Assembly (NCBI GenBank): GCA_934716785.1
Contig: CAKUYM010000025.1
Coordinates: 1-25,894 of the forward strand
Direction of reading: 5' to 3'
Source: an uncultured Bacteroides sp.
GTDB taxonomy: Bacteria; Bacteroidota; Bacteroidia; Bacteroidales; Bacteroidaceae
Length of the DNA stretch: 25,894 nucleotides
Each line of letters opens with the position of its first letter. The stretch's first letter is position 1. This document shows positions 9,020 through 16,104 of the stretch, in pieces. The notes under the pieces were generated by a model. The model did not search any database. It was given only the letters and a program-made list of their open reading frames with translations, and was not told the DNA's origin. A program made the translations under genes and the position numbers.

Positions 9020-9051
9020 CCTACCTTTGCAATGTAGGTAAATGGATACCT
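9020..9051 (+). promoter_or_regulatory. Overlapping inverted repeats at the rhaB promoter and transcript start
   Basis: CCTAC (9020-9024) pairs with GTAGG (9034-9038) across the -7 box. AGGTA (9036-9040) pairs with TACCT (9047-9051) just after the predicted start of transcription. The two are mutually exclusive. They could be an operator, or the second could form a small 5' hairpin on the mRNA. The stems are only 5 bp, so chance is possible. Confidence 0.35.
9022..9029 (+). promoter_or_regulatory. Predicted -7 box of the rhamnose operon
   Basis: TACCTTTG matches TAnnTTTG and lies 43 bases before the rhaB ATG. Transcription would begin near 9036. No -33 TTTG is seen at the normal spacing, as is common at promoters that depend on an activator. 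The region upstream (8946-9021) contains TGTGT at 8962-8966 and again at 8972-8976, one helical turn apart, which could be part of an activator site. Confidence 0.55.
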
Positions 9052-9072
9052 TAAATATATAGACAGAATACC

Positions 9073-10530
9073 ATGAAACAAAACTTTTTTGCAGTTGACC
9101 TGGGCGCAACGAGCGGCCGCACAATCTTGGGAACTTTCGTTGAAGGCGGATTGAATCTCGAAGAGATTAACCGTTTTCCCAACCATCTGATTGAAGTCGG
9201 TGGTCATTTCTATTGGGATATTTATGCATTATATCGTCATATCATTGACGGCTTGAAGTTAGTGGCCCACCGTGGCGAGTCTATCACCTCTATCGGTATT
9301 GATACATGGGGTGTGGATTTCGTATGTATCGGGAAAGACGGAAACCTGCTTCGCCAACCTTATTCCTATCGCGATCCACATACGGTAGGGGCACCGGATG
9401 CTCTCTTTTCCCGCATCCCGCGTAGCGAAGTCTATGGTAAGACGGGGATTCAGATAATGAATTTTAATTCACTTTTCCAGTTGGATACCTTGCGTCGCAA
9501 TCATGACAGTGCTTTGGCGGCGGCAGACAAGATTCTGTTTATGCCGGATGCATTGAGCTATATGCTGACGGGGGAGATGGTGACGGAATATACAATTGCT
9601 TCGACAGCCCAATTGGTGAATGCGCAGACCCGTCGCCTCGAACCGGAACTGCTGGAGGCTGTGGGCCTGAGTGAAAAGAACTTCGGACGTTTTGTGTATC
9701 CGGGTGAAAAGGTGGGAGTGTTGACGGAAGAAGTGCGGAAGCTCACCGGATTGGGGGCTATTCCTGTGATTGCCGTAGCCGGACACGATACGGCTTCCGC
9801 CGTTGCCGCCGTTCCGGCATTGGATCGTAACTTCGCTTATCTGAGTAGCGGCACATGGTCATTGATGGGGGTTGAAACGGATGCACCGGTGATCAATGCC
9901 GAAACGGAAGCATTGAACTTTACCAATGAAGGCGGTGTGGAAGGCACCATCCGGCTGTTGAAGAATATCTGTGGAATGTGGCTGCTGGAACGCTGCCGCC
10001 TGAATTGGGGGGATGCAAGCTATCCGGAACTCATCAGTGAGGCAGATGCTTGCGAACCGTTCCGTAGCCTGATTAATCCCGATGACGACTGTTTTGCAAA
10101 TCCTGCCGATATGGAGAAAGCCATTGCTGAATATTGTCGCACTACCGGACAGCCGGTTCCCGAGCAACGCGGACAGGTGGTGCGCTGCATCTTCGAAAGT
10201 CTGGCTCTGCGCTACCGGCAGGTGGTGGAGAACTTGCGCTCGCTGTCTCCCCGCTCGATTGAGGTATTGCATGTGATTGGCGGTGGTAGCCGCAACGACC
10301 TGTTGAATCAATTTACAGCCAATGCGATCGGCATCCCGGTGGTGGCAGGACCGTCCGAGGCAACTGCTATCGGCAATGTGATGATTCAGGCTATGGCAGC
10401 TGGAGAGGCTACGGACGTGGCTGGTATGCGACGGTTGATAAACCATTCCATACCATTGAAAACTTATCATCCGCAGAATGCGGAAGCGTGGGATGCGGCT
10501 TATATTCATTTCAAAAACTGTATTCGATAA
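9073..10530 (+). CDS. rhaB: L-rhamnulokinase (485 aa)
   Basis: Cytoplasmic FGGY-family sugar kinase that phosphorylates L-rhamnulose to L-rhamnulose 1-phosphate with ATP. The N-terminal ATP-binding loop VDLGATSGR (about 8-16) and the GIDTWGVDF motif near 77-85 are characteristic of RhaB. The catalytic base is Asp239 in AGHDTASAV. ATP-binding segments follow in the second actin-like domain: LSSGTWSLMG and HVIGGGSRNDLLNQF. The length is close to E. coli RhaB (489). It is the first gene of the rhamnose operon, with the isomerase 68 bases downstream. That gap is AT-rich and shows no promoter or terminator that I can support. Confidence 0.96.
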   Translation: MKQNFFAVDLGATSGRTILGTFVEGGLNLEEINRFPNHLIEVGGHFYWDIYALYRHIIDGLKLVAHRGESITSIGIDTWGVDFVCIGKDGNLLRQPYSYRDPHTVGAPDALFSRIPRSEVYGKTGIQIMNFNSLFQLDTLRRNHDSALAAADKILFMPDALSYMLTGEMVTEYTIASTAQLVNAQTRRLEPELLEAVGLSEKNFGRFVYPGEKVGVLTEEVRKLTGLGAIPVIAVAGHDTASAVAAVPALDRNFAYLSSGTWSLMGVETDAPVINAETEALNFTNEGGVEGTIRLLKNICGMWLLERCRLNWGDASYPELISEADACEPFRSLINPDDDCFANPADMEKAIAEYCRTTGQPVPEQRGQVVRCIFESLALRYRQVVENLRSLSPRSIEVLHVIGGGSRNDLLNQFTANAIGIPVVAGPSEATAIGNVMIQAMAAGEATDVAGMRRLINHSIPLKTYHPQNAEAWDAAYIHFKNCIR

Positions 10531-10598
10531 TAACCGGACCATATAGTTGATAATTGACATACAAAATCGATAAAATAATCTTTTAAAAATAGAATATC

Positions 10599-11855
10599 AT
10601 GAAAAAAGAAGAACTGATTCAGAAAGCGTATGAGATTGCAGTAGAACGTTATGCGGCAGTAGGCGTAGACACCGAGCAAGTATTGAAAACCATGCAGGAT
10701 TTTCATTTGTCACTTCACTGCTGGCAGGCCGATGACGTGACGGGATTTGAAGTGCAAGCCGGATCACTCACCGGAGGTATCCAGGCTACCGGCAATTATC
10801 CCGGCAAAGCCCGCAACATCGACGAACTGCGTGCCGATATCTTGAAAGCCGCTTCTTATATCCCCGGTACTCACCGTCTGAATCTGCACGAAATTTACGG
10901 AGATTTTCAGGGCAAGGTGGTAGACCGTGACCAGGTGGAGCCGAAGCATTTCCAAAGCTGGATAGAATGGGGTAAGGAACACAACATGAAGCTTGACTTT
11001 AACTCCACTTCTTTCTCACACCCGAAATCGGGCGACCTCTCACTTTCCAATCCGGATGAGGGCATCCGCCGGTTCTGGATTGAACATACTAAACGTTGCC
11101 GTGCTGTGGCCGAAGAAATGGGACGGGCGCAAGGCGATCCGTGTATCATGAATCTTTGGGTGCACGACGGAAGCAAGGACATCACCGTCAACCGTATGAA
11201 ATATCGTGAACTGCTGAAGGATTCTCTGGATCAGATTTTCGCGACGGAATATAAAAACATGAAGGACTGCATCGAATCCAAGGTATTCGGTATCGGTCTG
11301 GAAAGCTATACGGTAGGTTCCAACGACTTCTATATAGGCTATGGCGCTTCACGCAACAAGATGATTACATTGGACACCGGTCATTTCCATCCGACGGAAA
11401 GCGTGGCAGACAAAGTTTCTTCACTGCTGCTTTATGTTCCCGAGCTGATGTTGCACGTGAGCCGTCCGGTTCGCTGGGATTCCGACCATGTCACTATCAT
11501 GGACGACCCGACCATGGATCTGTTCCACGAAATCGTCCGTTGCGGTGCATTAGACCGCGTGCACTATGGTCTCGACTACTTCGACGCTTCCATCAACCGT
11601 ATCGGTGCTTATGTAATAGGTAGCCGTGCCGCACAGAAATGTATGACTCGCGCCCTGCTCGAACCGATTGCCAAATTGCGCGAATATGAAGCCAACGGAC
11701 AGGGATTCCAGCGCTTGGCTCTGCTCGAAGAAGAGAAGGCGCTTCCTTGGAATGCGGTATGGGATATGTTCTGCTTAAAGAATAATGTTCCGGTGGGCGA
11801 AGATTTCATCGCGGAAATAGAAAAATACGAAGCCGAGGTAACTTCAAAACGATAA
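10599..11855 (+). CDS. rhaA: L-rhamnose isomerase (418 aa)
   Basis: Cytoplasmic aldose-ketose isomerase converting L-rhamnose to L-rhamnulose, the first pathway step. It is called rhaI in some Bacteroides work, where rhaA is used for the aldolase. The manganese ligands known in the family are present at the same positions as in E. coli: His262 in LDTGHFHPTE, and Asp294 and Asp296 in HVSRPVRWDSDHV. Other hallmark segments are FHLSLHCWQADDV near the N-terminus, GIGLESYTVGSNDFYIGYG around residue 235, and VHYGLDYFDASINRI. The length (418 against 419) indicates an intact gene. The rhaT ATG follows the stop by only 3 bases, so the two are tightly coupled. Confidence 0.97.
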   Translation: MKKEELIQKAYEIAVERYAAVGVDTEQVLKTMQDFHLSLHCWQADDVTGFEVQAGSLTGGIQATGNYPGKARNIDELRADILKAASYIPGTHRLNLHEIYGDFQGKVVDRDQVEPKHFQSWIEWGKEHNMKLDFNSTSFSHPKSGDLSLSNPDEGIRRFWIEHTKRCRAVAEEMGRAQGDPCIMNLWVHDGSKDITVNRMKYRELLKDSLDQIFATEYKNMKDCIESKVFGIGLESYTVGSNDFYIGYGASRNKMITLDTGHFHPTESVADKVSSLLLYVPELMLHVSRPVRWDSDHVTIMDDPTMDLFHEIVRCGALDRVHYGLDYFDASINRIGAYVIGSRAAQKCMTRALLEPIAKLREYEANGQGFQRLALLEEEKALPWNAVWDMFCLKNNVPVGEDFIAEIEKYEAEVTSKR

Positions 11856-11858
11856 ATT

Positions 11859-12878
11859 ATGGATATTCTAATCGGCTTGTTGATTATAGCTGTCGGTAGC
11901 TTTTGCCAGTCCAGTTCCTATGTACCTATCAAGAAGGTGAAGGAATGGAGCTGGGAAAGCTTCTGGTTGGTACAAGGTGTATTTGCCTGGTTGGTGTTTC
12001 CGTTCTTGGGTTCGCTGTTGGGCGTTCCTCAAGGGAGCAGCCTGTTCGACTTGTGGGGAATGGGTGGTGCCGGGATGAGCATCTTGTACGGAATATTGTG
12101 GGGAATAGGCGGTCTGACGTTCGGACTTTCCATGCGTTACTTGGGCGTTGCTTTAGGCCAGAGTATCTCATTGGGTACTTGTGCGGGGTTCGGTACGTTG
12201 CTTCCTGCTCTTTTCGCAGGGACGAACCTGTTCGCAGGTGACGGTTTGATTCTTCTGGCAGGTGTATGCATCACGTTGGCGGGCATCGCTATAATCGGCT
12301 ATGCCGGTAGCTTGCGTGCACAAAATATGAGTGAGGAAGAAAAGCGTGCCGCCGTAAAAGACTTCGCCTTGACAAAAGGGCTGTTGGTGGCGTTGTTGGC
12401 AGGTGTGATGAGTGCCTGTTTCGCTTTGGGGCTGGATGCCGGAACGCCTATCAAGGAGGCCGCTTTGGCCGGCGGGGTTGAAGGGCTCTATGCCGGTCTG
12501 CCTGTCATCTTCCTTGTGACGTTCGGTGGTTTTCTGACGAATGCGGCTTACTGTCTCCAACAGAATGTGGCCAACAAATCCATGGGCGATTATGCAAAAG
12601 GCAAAGTATGGGGCAACAATTTAGTGTTCTGTGCTTTGGCAGGCGTACTGTGGTACATGCAGTTCTTCGGACTGGAAATGGGTAAGAGTTTCCTTACGGA
12701 AAGTCCCGTATTGTTGGCTTTCTCTTGGTGCATACTGATGGCATTGAATGTGACTTTCAGCAATGTATGGGGAATTATCCTGAAAGAATGGAAGGGGGTA
12801 TCCGCCAAGACTATCACTGTGCTGGTCTGCGGATTGGTGGTGCTGATATTCTCACTGATATTCCCGAATCTGTTTTAA
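11859..12878 (+). CDS. rhaT: L-rhamnose:H+ symporter (339 aa)
   Basis: Inner-membrane transporter that brings L-rhamnose into the cytoplasm with a proton. About ten hydrophobic helices are evident along the whole length, starting with DILIGLLIIAVGSFCQSSSY and ending with ITVLVCGLVVLIFSLIF. Family landmarks include SSYVPIKKVKEWSWESFWLVQG, the Gly-rich IGGLTFGLSMRYLGVALGQS and GVMSACFALGLDAG. The length is near E. coli RhaT (344). The gene starts 3 bases after rhaA and is followed 29 bases later by rhaD, so it sits inside the operon. It would supply free rhamnose released in the periplasm. Confidence 0.95.
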   Translation: MDILIGLLIIAVGSFCQSSSYVPIKKVKEWSWESFWLVQGVFAWLVFPFLGSLLGVPQGSSLFDLWGMGGAGMSILYGILWGIGGLTFGLSMRYLGVALGQSISLGTCAGFGTLLPALFAGTNLFAGDGLILLAGVCITLAGIAIIGYAGSLRAQNMSEEEKRAAVKDFALTKGLLVALLAGVMSACFALGLDAGTPIKEAALAGGVEGLYAGLPVIFLVTFGGFLTNAAYCLQQNVANKSMGDYAKGKVWGNNLVFCALAGVLWYMQFFGLEMGKSFLTESPVLLAFSWCILMALNVTFSNVWGIILKEWKGVSAKTITVLVCGLVVLIFSLIFPNLF

Positions 12879-12907
12879 AAATGTGTGCCTAATAAAAAAT
12901 ATATAGA

Positions 12908-13717
12908 ATGAAATCAATATTAGAAAATCGTCCGGCACTTGCCAAAGAGATAAACAAAGTAGCGGAAGTGGCCGGATATTTATGGCAGAAAGGATGGGCC
13001 GAGCGCAACGGCGGCAATATAACCATCAACATCACAGAGTTTGTAGACGATGAAATCCGTCGGATGCAGCCTATCAGTGATATAAGACCAATCGGGAGTA
13101 CATTACCTTATTTGAAGGGATGTTACTTTTACTGCAAAGGGACCAACAGGCGTATGCGCGATTTGGCCCGTTGGCCGATGGAGAACGGATCGGTAATCCG
13201 CATCTTGGATGACTGTGCCAGCTATGTGATTATAGCTGATGAGGTTGTAGCTCCGACATCGGAATTGCCTTCTCACTTGAGTGTACACAATGATTTGTTG
13301 AAAAAGAACTCTCCTTATAAGGCATCCATACACACTCATCCGATTGAGCTGGTTGCCATGTCGCATTGCAAGAAGTTTCTGGAGAAAGATGTAGCCACCA
13401 ACCTGTTGTGGAGCATGATTCCGGAAACGAAAGCGTTCTGTCCGCGCGGCTTGGGCATTATTCCTTATCAACTGCCCGGTTCGGTAGAGCTGGCGGAAGC
13501 CACTATCAAGGAGTTGCAGGATTATGATGTCGTGATGTGGGAGAAACACGGGGTATTTGCCGTCGACTGTGACGTCATGCAGGCATTCGACCAGATTGAT
13601 GTGCTGAATAAATCTGCTTTGATCTATATCGCCGCCAAGAATATGGGCTTCGAGCCGGATGGAATGACCCAGGAGCAGATGAAAGAAATGACGGTTGCCT
13701 TCAATCTTCCTAAATAA
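12908..13717 (+). CDS. rhaD: L-rhamnulose-1-phosphate aldolase (269 aa)
   Basis: Zinc-dependent class II aldolase that splits L-rhamnulose 1-phosphate into dihydroxyacetone phosphate and L-lactaldehyde. The zinc-binding histidines are visible: His142 and His144 in IHTHPIEL, and His214 in WEKHGVFAVDCD. Glu119 in APTSELPSHLSVHN is the likely catalytic acid/base. The N-terminal GWAERNGGNITINI motif is the usual phosphate-binding region of the aldolase class II/adducin fold. The length is similar to E. coli RhaD (274). A 94-base gap to fucO holds a probable internal promoter and a hairpin. In Bacteroides papers the aldolase may be called rhaA, so symbols need care. Confidence 0.96.
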   Translation: MKSILENRPALAKEINKVAEVAGYLWQKGWAERNGGNITINITEFVDDEIRRMQPISDIRPIGSTLPYLKGCYFYCKGTNRRMRDLARWPMENGSVIRILDDCASYVIIADEVVAPTSELPSHLSVHNDLLKKNSPYKASIHTHPIELVAMSHCKKFLEKDVATNLLWSMIPETKAFCPRGLGIIPYQLPGSVELAEATIKELQDYDVVMWEKHGVFAVDCDVMQAFDQIDVLNKSALIYIAAKNMGFEPDGMTQEQMKEMTVAFNLPK

Positions 13718-13720
13718 TAA

Positions 13721-13752
13721 TTTGTTCGAATCGTTGAATTTATCTACTTTAG
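13721..13752 (+). promoter_or_regulatory. Predicted internal promoter for fucO
   Basis: TTTG (13721-13724), then 20 bases, then TACTTTAG (13745-13752), which matches the -7 consensus TAnnTTTG at all but one fixed base. The two-box spacing fits known Bacteroides promoters. Transcription would begin near 13759, within the hairpin that follows. Confidence 0.45.
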
Positions 13753-13753
13753 C

Positions 13754-13788
13754 AACCGCAGCATTCTGCCATAGGGGATGTTGCGGTT
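13754..13788 (+). promoter_or_regulatory. Strong hairpin between rhaD and fucO
   Basis: AACCGCAGCAT (13754-13764) pairs with ATGTTGCGGTT (13778-13788) in an 11-bp stem with a single G-U pair and a 13-base loop. No T-run follows (AATCCTTTAAAC), so it is not a normal terminator. It may stabilise a processed or internally started fucO mRNA, or act as an intercistronic element. Confidence 0.6.
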
Positions 13789-13811
13789 AATCCTTTAAAC
13801 AAAATACAACC

Positions 13812-14966
13812 ATGAATCGCATTATTTTAAATGAAACTTCTTATTTCGGTGCAGGATGCCGGAGTGTAATTGCTGTGGAAGCAGCCAGACGTGGCTTCAA
13901 GAAAGCTTTCTTTGTGACGGATAAAGATCTTATCAAATTCGGTGTGGCTGCCGAAATCATAAAAGTATTTGATGAAAATAAGATACCCTATGAGCTTTAC
14001 AGTGATGTAAAGGCTAATCCGACCATTGCTAATGTGCAGAACGGCGTGGCTGCCTACAAGGCGTCCGGTGCCGATTTTATCGTTGCTTTGGGTGGTGGTT
14101 CTTCTATCGATACAGCCAAAGGCATCGGTATCGTTGTGAACAACCCTGACTTTGCAGACGTGAAGTCGTTGGAAGGGGTGGCTGACACCAAGCACAAAGC
14201 CATACCTACTTTCGCATTGCCTACTACTGCCGGAACGGCTGCCGAAGTGACTATCAACTACGTGATTATCAACGAAGATGCACGTAAGAAGATGGTCTGC
14301 GTAGACCCGAATGATATTCCTGCCGTGGCTATCGTAGATCCCGAACTGATGTATTCCATGCCGAAGGGGCTGACTGCCGCTACGGGTATGGATGCCTTGA
14401 CGCATGCCATCGAAAGTTATATTACTCCGGGTGCGTGGGTGATGAGTGATATGTTCGAATTGAAAGCTATCGAGATGATTGCACAAAATTTGAAAGCGGC
14501 TGTGGATAACGGCAAGGATGCCGCTGCCCGCGAAGCCATGTCTCAGGCACAGTATATCGCCGGTATGGGATTCTCCAATGTCGGTTTGGGAATCGTGCAC
14601 TCTATGGCTCATCCGTTGGGCGCTTTCTATGACACTCCTCACGGTGTGGCAAACGCTTTGCTGTTGCCTTACGTAATGGAATACAACGCTGAGTCTCCGG
14701 CTGCTCCGAAATATATCAATATAGCTAAGGCTATGGGGGTAGACACTACCGGAATGAGCGAGGCGGAAGGTGTGAAAGCGGCAATTGAAGCGGTAAAAGC
14801 TCTTTCTCTTAGCATCGGAATTCCTCAGAAACTGCACGAAATCAATGTGAAGGAAGAAGATATTCCGGCATTGGCGGTAGCGGCATTCAATGATGTTTGT
14901 ACGGGTGGCAATCCTCGTCCTACTTCGGTGGCAGACATCGAAGCGTTGTATCATAAAGCCTTCTGA
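13812..14966 (+). CDS. fucO: Lactaldehyde reductase / 1,2-propanediol oxidoreductase (384 aa)
   Basis: Iron-dependent group III alcohol dehydrogenase that reduces L-lactaldehyde from the aldolase to L-1,2-propanediol with NADH, which allows redox balance in anaerobic growth. The nucleotide-binding GGGSSIDTAKGIG lies near residues 95-107. Metal ligands occur in the family pattern: Asp194 and His198 in GMDALTHAIESY, then His263 and His277 in VHSMAHPLGAFYDTPHG. His263 and His277 have the same numbers as in E. coli FucO. The length is normal (384 against 382). This is the last gene of the rhamnose cluster, ended by a strong terminator. In Bacteroides the corresponding gene has been called rhaO. 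Confidence 0.93.
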   Translation: MNRIILNETSYFGAGCRSVIAVEAARRGFKKAFFVTDKDLIKFGVAAEIIKVFDENKIPYELYSDVKANPTIANVQNGVAAYKASGADFIVALGGGSSIDTAKGIGIVVNNPDFADVKSLEGVADTKHKAIPTFALPTTAGTAAEVTINYVIINEDARKKMVCVDPNDIPAVAIVDPELMYSMPKGLTAATGMDALTHAIESYITPGAWVMSDMFELKAIEMIAQNLKAAVDNGKDAAAREAMSQAQYIAGMGFSNVGLGIVHSMAHPLGAFYDTPHGVANALLLPYVMEYNAESPAAPKYINIAKAMGVDTTGMSEAEGVKAAIEAVKALSLSIGIPQKLHEINVKEEDIPALAVAAFNDVCTGGNPRPTSVADIEALYHKAF

Positions 14967-14991
14967 ATCTGACTCGATTAGCACTTTATAT

Positions 14992-15036
14992 ACATCCGAA
15001 GTACGCTTGAAAGAAGTGCACTTCGGATGTTTTTTG
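14992..15036 (+). terminator. Intrinsic terminator after fucO
   Basis: A perfect 11-bp stem, ACATCCGAAGT (14992-15002) with ACTTCGGATGT (15020-15030), encloses a 17-base loop and is followed by a T-run to 15035. This is the strongest terminator in the window and separates the rhamnose operon from the regulator gene. Confidence 0.9.
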
Positions 15037-15068
15037 TTTCTTTACGTGTGTTTTCTGAAAATAATGCC

Positions 15069-15076
15069 TATTTTTG
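15069..15076 (+). promoter_or_regulatory. Predicted -7 box for the AraC-type regulator
   Basis: TATTTTTG matches TAnnTTTG and lies 30 bases before the ATG at 15107, downstream of the fucO terminator. This fits independent transcription of the regulator. No clear -33 box is seen. Confidence 0.5.
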
Positions 15077-15106
15077 TCCGATTCAATTGTATGAGAACAC
15101 ACTGAT

Positions 15107-16009
15107 ATGATGAGTGAGGACAATAGCTTAGGACTTGAATTTAAATATCTGATTGTAAATGACATGGATCGTAAGTTCGGTCTGTGGGTCAATACGGTCG
15201 GTTATCAGTCTATCCCGCCCGATTCTCCTTATCCGTTGAAAGAGCATCCTTCAGGCTATTTCTTTAATGCGGAAAAAGGACGGGTGCTCCGTGAGTATCA
15301 ACTGGTTTATATCACTAAAGGGCGCGGTTTGTTTTCGTCCGATTCCACCTCAGAGAAGCAGGTCTGCAAAGGCAGGCTCATGGTTTTGTTTCCCGGACAG
15401 TGGCACACGTACCGTCCGTTGCGCCAGACGGGCTGGACGGAATATTATATAGGGTTTGAAGGGCCGGCAATAGATGCCATCGTGAATAACTCTTTCCTCT
15501 CTCCCGAGCAGCAGATATTGGAGGTGGGCATCAATGAAGAATTGGTGTCTTTGTTTGCCCGTGCCCTTGCCGTGGCCGAAGCGGACAAGATTTCGGCGCA
15601 GCAATATCTTTCCGGCATCGTGCTTCATATGATTGGCATGGTTCTCTCGGTCTCTAAGAATAAAATTTTTGAGATGAGTGACGTAGACCAGAAGATAGAA
15701 CAGGCAAAGATTATAATGAACGAAAACGTATCCGGCAATGTCGATCCGGAGGAGTTGGCGATGAGGCTTAACATCAGTTATTCATGGTTTCGCCGTGTGT
15801 TCAAGGACTATACCGGTTATGCCCCAGCCAAGTATTTTCAGGAGTTGAAGCTGCGTAAGGCGAAGCAGATGTTGGTGGGTACTTCCCAATCGGTGAAAGA
15901 GATTTCTTTCTTCCTCGGCTTTCAGTCTACCGAATATTTCTTTTCTTTCTTCAAGAAGCGCACGGGGCTCACTCCGTTGGAATATCGTTCGTTTGGGCGG
16001 GAGGAATGA
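15107..16009 (+). CDS. rhaR: AraC-family transcriptional regulator, probable RhaR (300 aa)
   Basis: Cytoplasmic DNA-binding activator. The N-terminal half (about 15-150) is a cupin-type sugar-sensing domain with REYQLVYITKGRGLF, LMVLFPGQWHTYRP and GWTEYYIGFEGP. The last 100 residues form the double helix-turn-helix domain: NVDPEELAMRLNISYSWFRR, then SVKEISFFLGFQSTEYFF and the signature tail FFKKRTGLTPLEYR. In B. thetaiotaomicron an AraC-type activator, RhaR, is encoded next to the rhamnose genes and is needed for their induction. The position here, directly after rhaB-rhaA-rhaT-rhaD-fucO, supports the same role. The gene has its own promoter box. An ATG three bases further (15110) is an equally possible start. 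AraC family is certain; the rhamnose link is by context. Confidence 0.85.
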   Translation: MMSEDNSLGLEFKYLIVNDMDRKFGLWVNTVGYQSIPPDSPYPLKEHPSGYFFNAEKGRVLREYQLVYITKGRGLFSSDSTSEKQVCKGRLMVLFPGQWHTYRPLRQTGWTEYYIGFEGPAIDAIVNNSFLSPEQQILEVGINEELVSLFARALAVAEADKISAQQYLSGIVLHMIGMVLSVSKNKIFEMSDVDQKIEQAKIIMNENVSGNVDPEELAMRLNISYSWFRRVFKDYTGYAPAKYFQELKLRKAKQMLVGTSQSVKEISFFLGFQSTEYFFSFFKKRTGLTPLEYRSFGREE

Positions 16010-16030
16010 ATATGGGCTTTATAGTTCCTG

Positions 16031-16062
16031 TTTGTGGATTTTCATAAAAACGACTATATTTG
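16031..16062 (+). promoter_or_regulatory. Predicted promoter of the HTCS gene
   Basis: TTTG (16031-16034), 20 bases, then TATATTTG (16055-16062): both Bacteroides promoter boxes fit with normal spacing. This is the best two-box promoter in the window. Transcription would begin near 16069. AAGATT (16067-16072) can pair with AATCTT (16086-16091) at the very 5' end of the mRNA. Confidence 0.65.
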
Positions 16063-16104
16063 TAGCAAGATTAATGTGTGTTGTCAATCTTACTTTTTAT
16101 ATGT

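Noticed and set aside
13754..13788. Terminator after rhaD
   Set aside because: The stem is strong but no T-run follows (AATCCTTTAAAC), so it is listed as a hairpin of unknown role.
13827..14984. A 385-codon open frame on the - strand covering nearly all of fucO
   Set aside because: Its translation is rich in His, Arg and Ser with no recognisable domain, while the + strand frame encodes a full iron alcohol dehydrogenase with all metal ligands. It is a shadow of fucO codon use.
16078..16104. GTG start extending the HTCS by nine residues
   Set aside because: It would fall within about 10 bases of the predicted transcript start. The ATG at 16105 begins a standard signal peptide.
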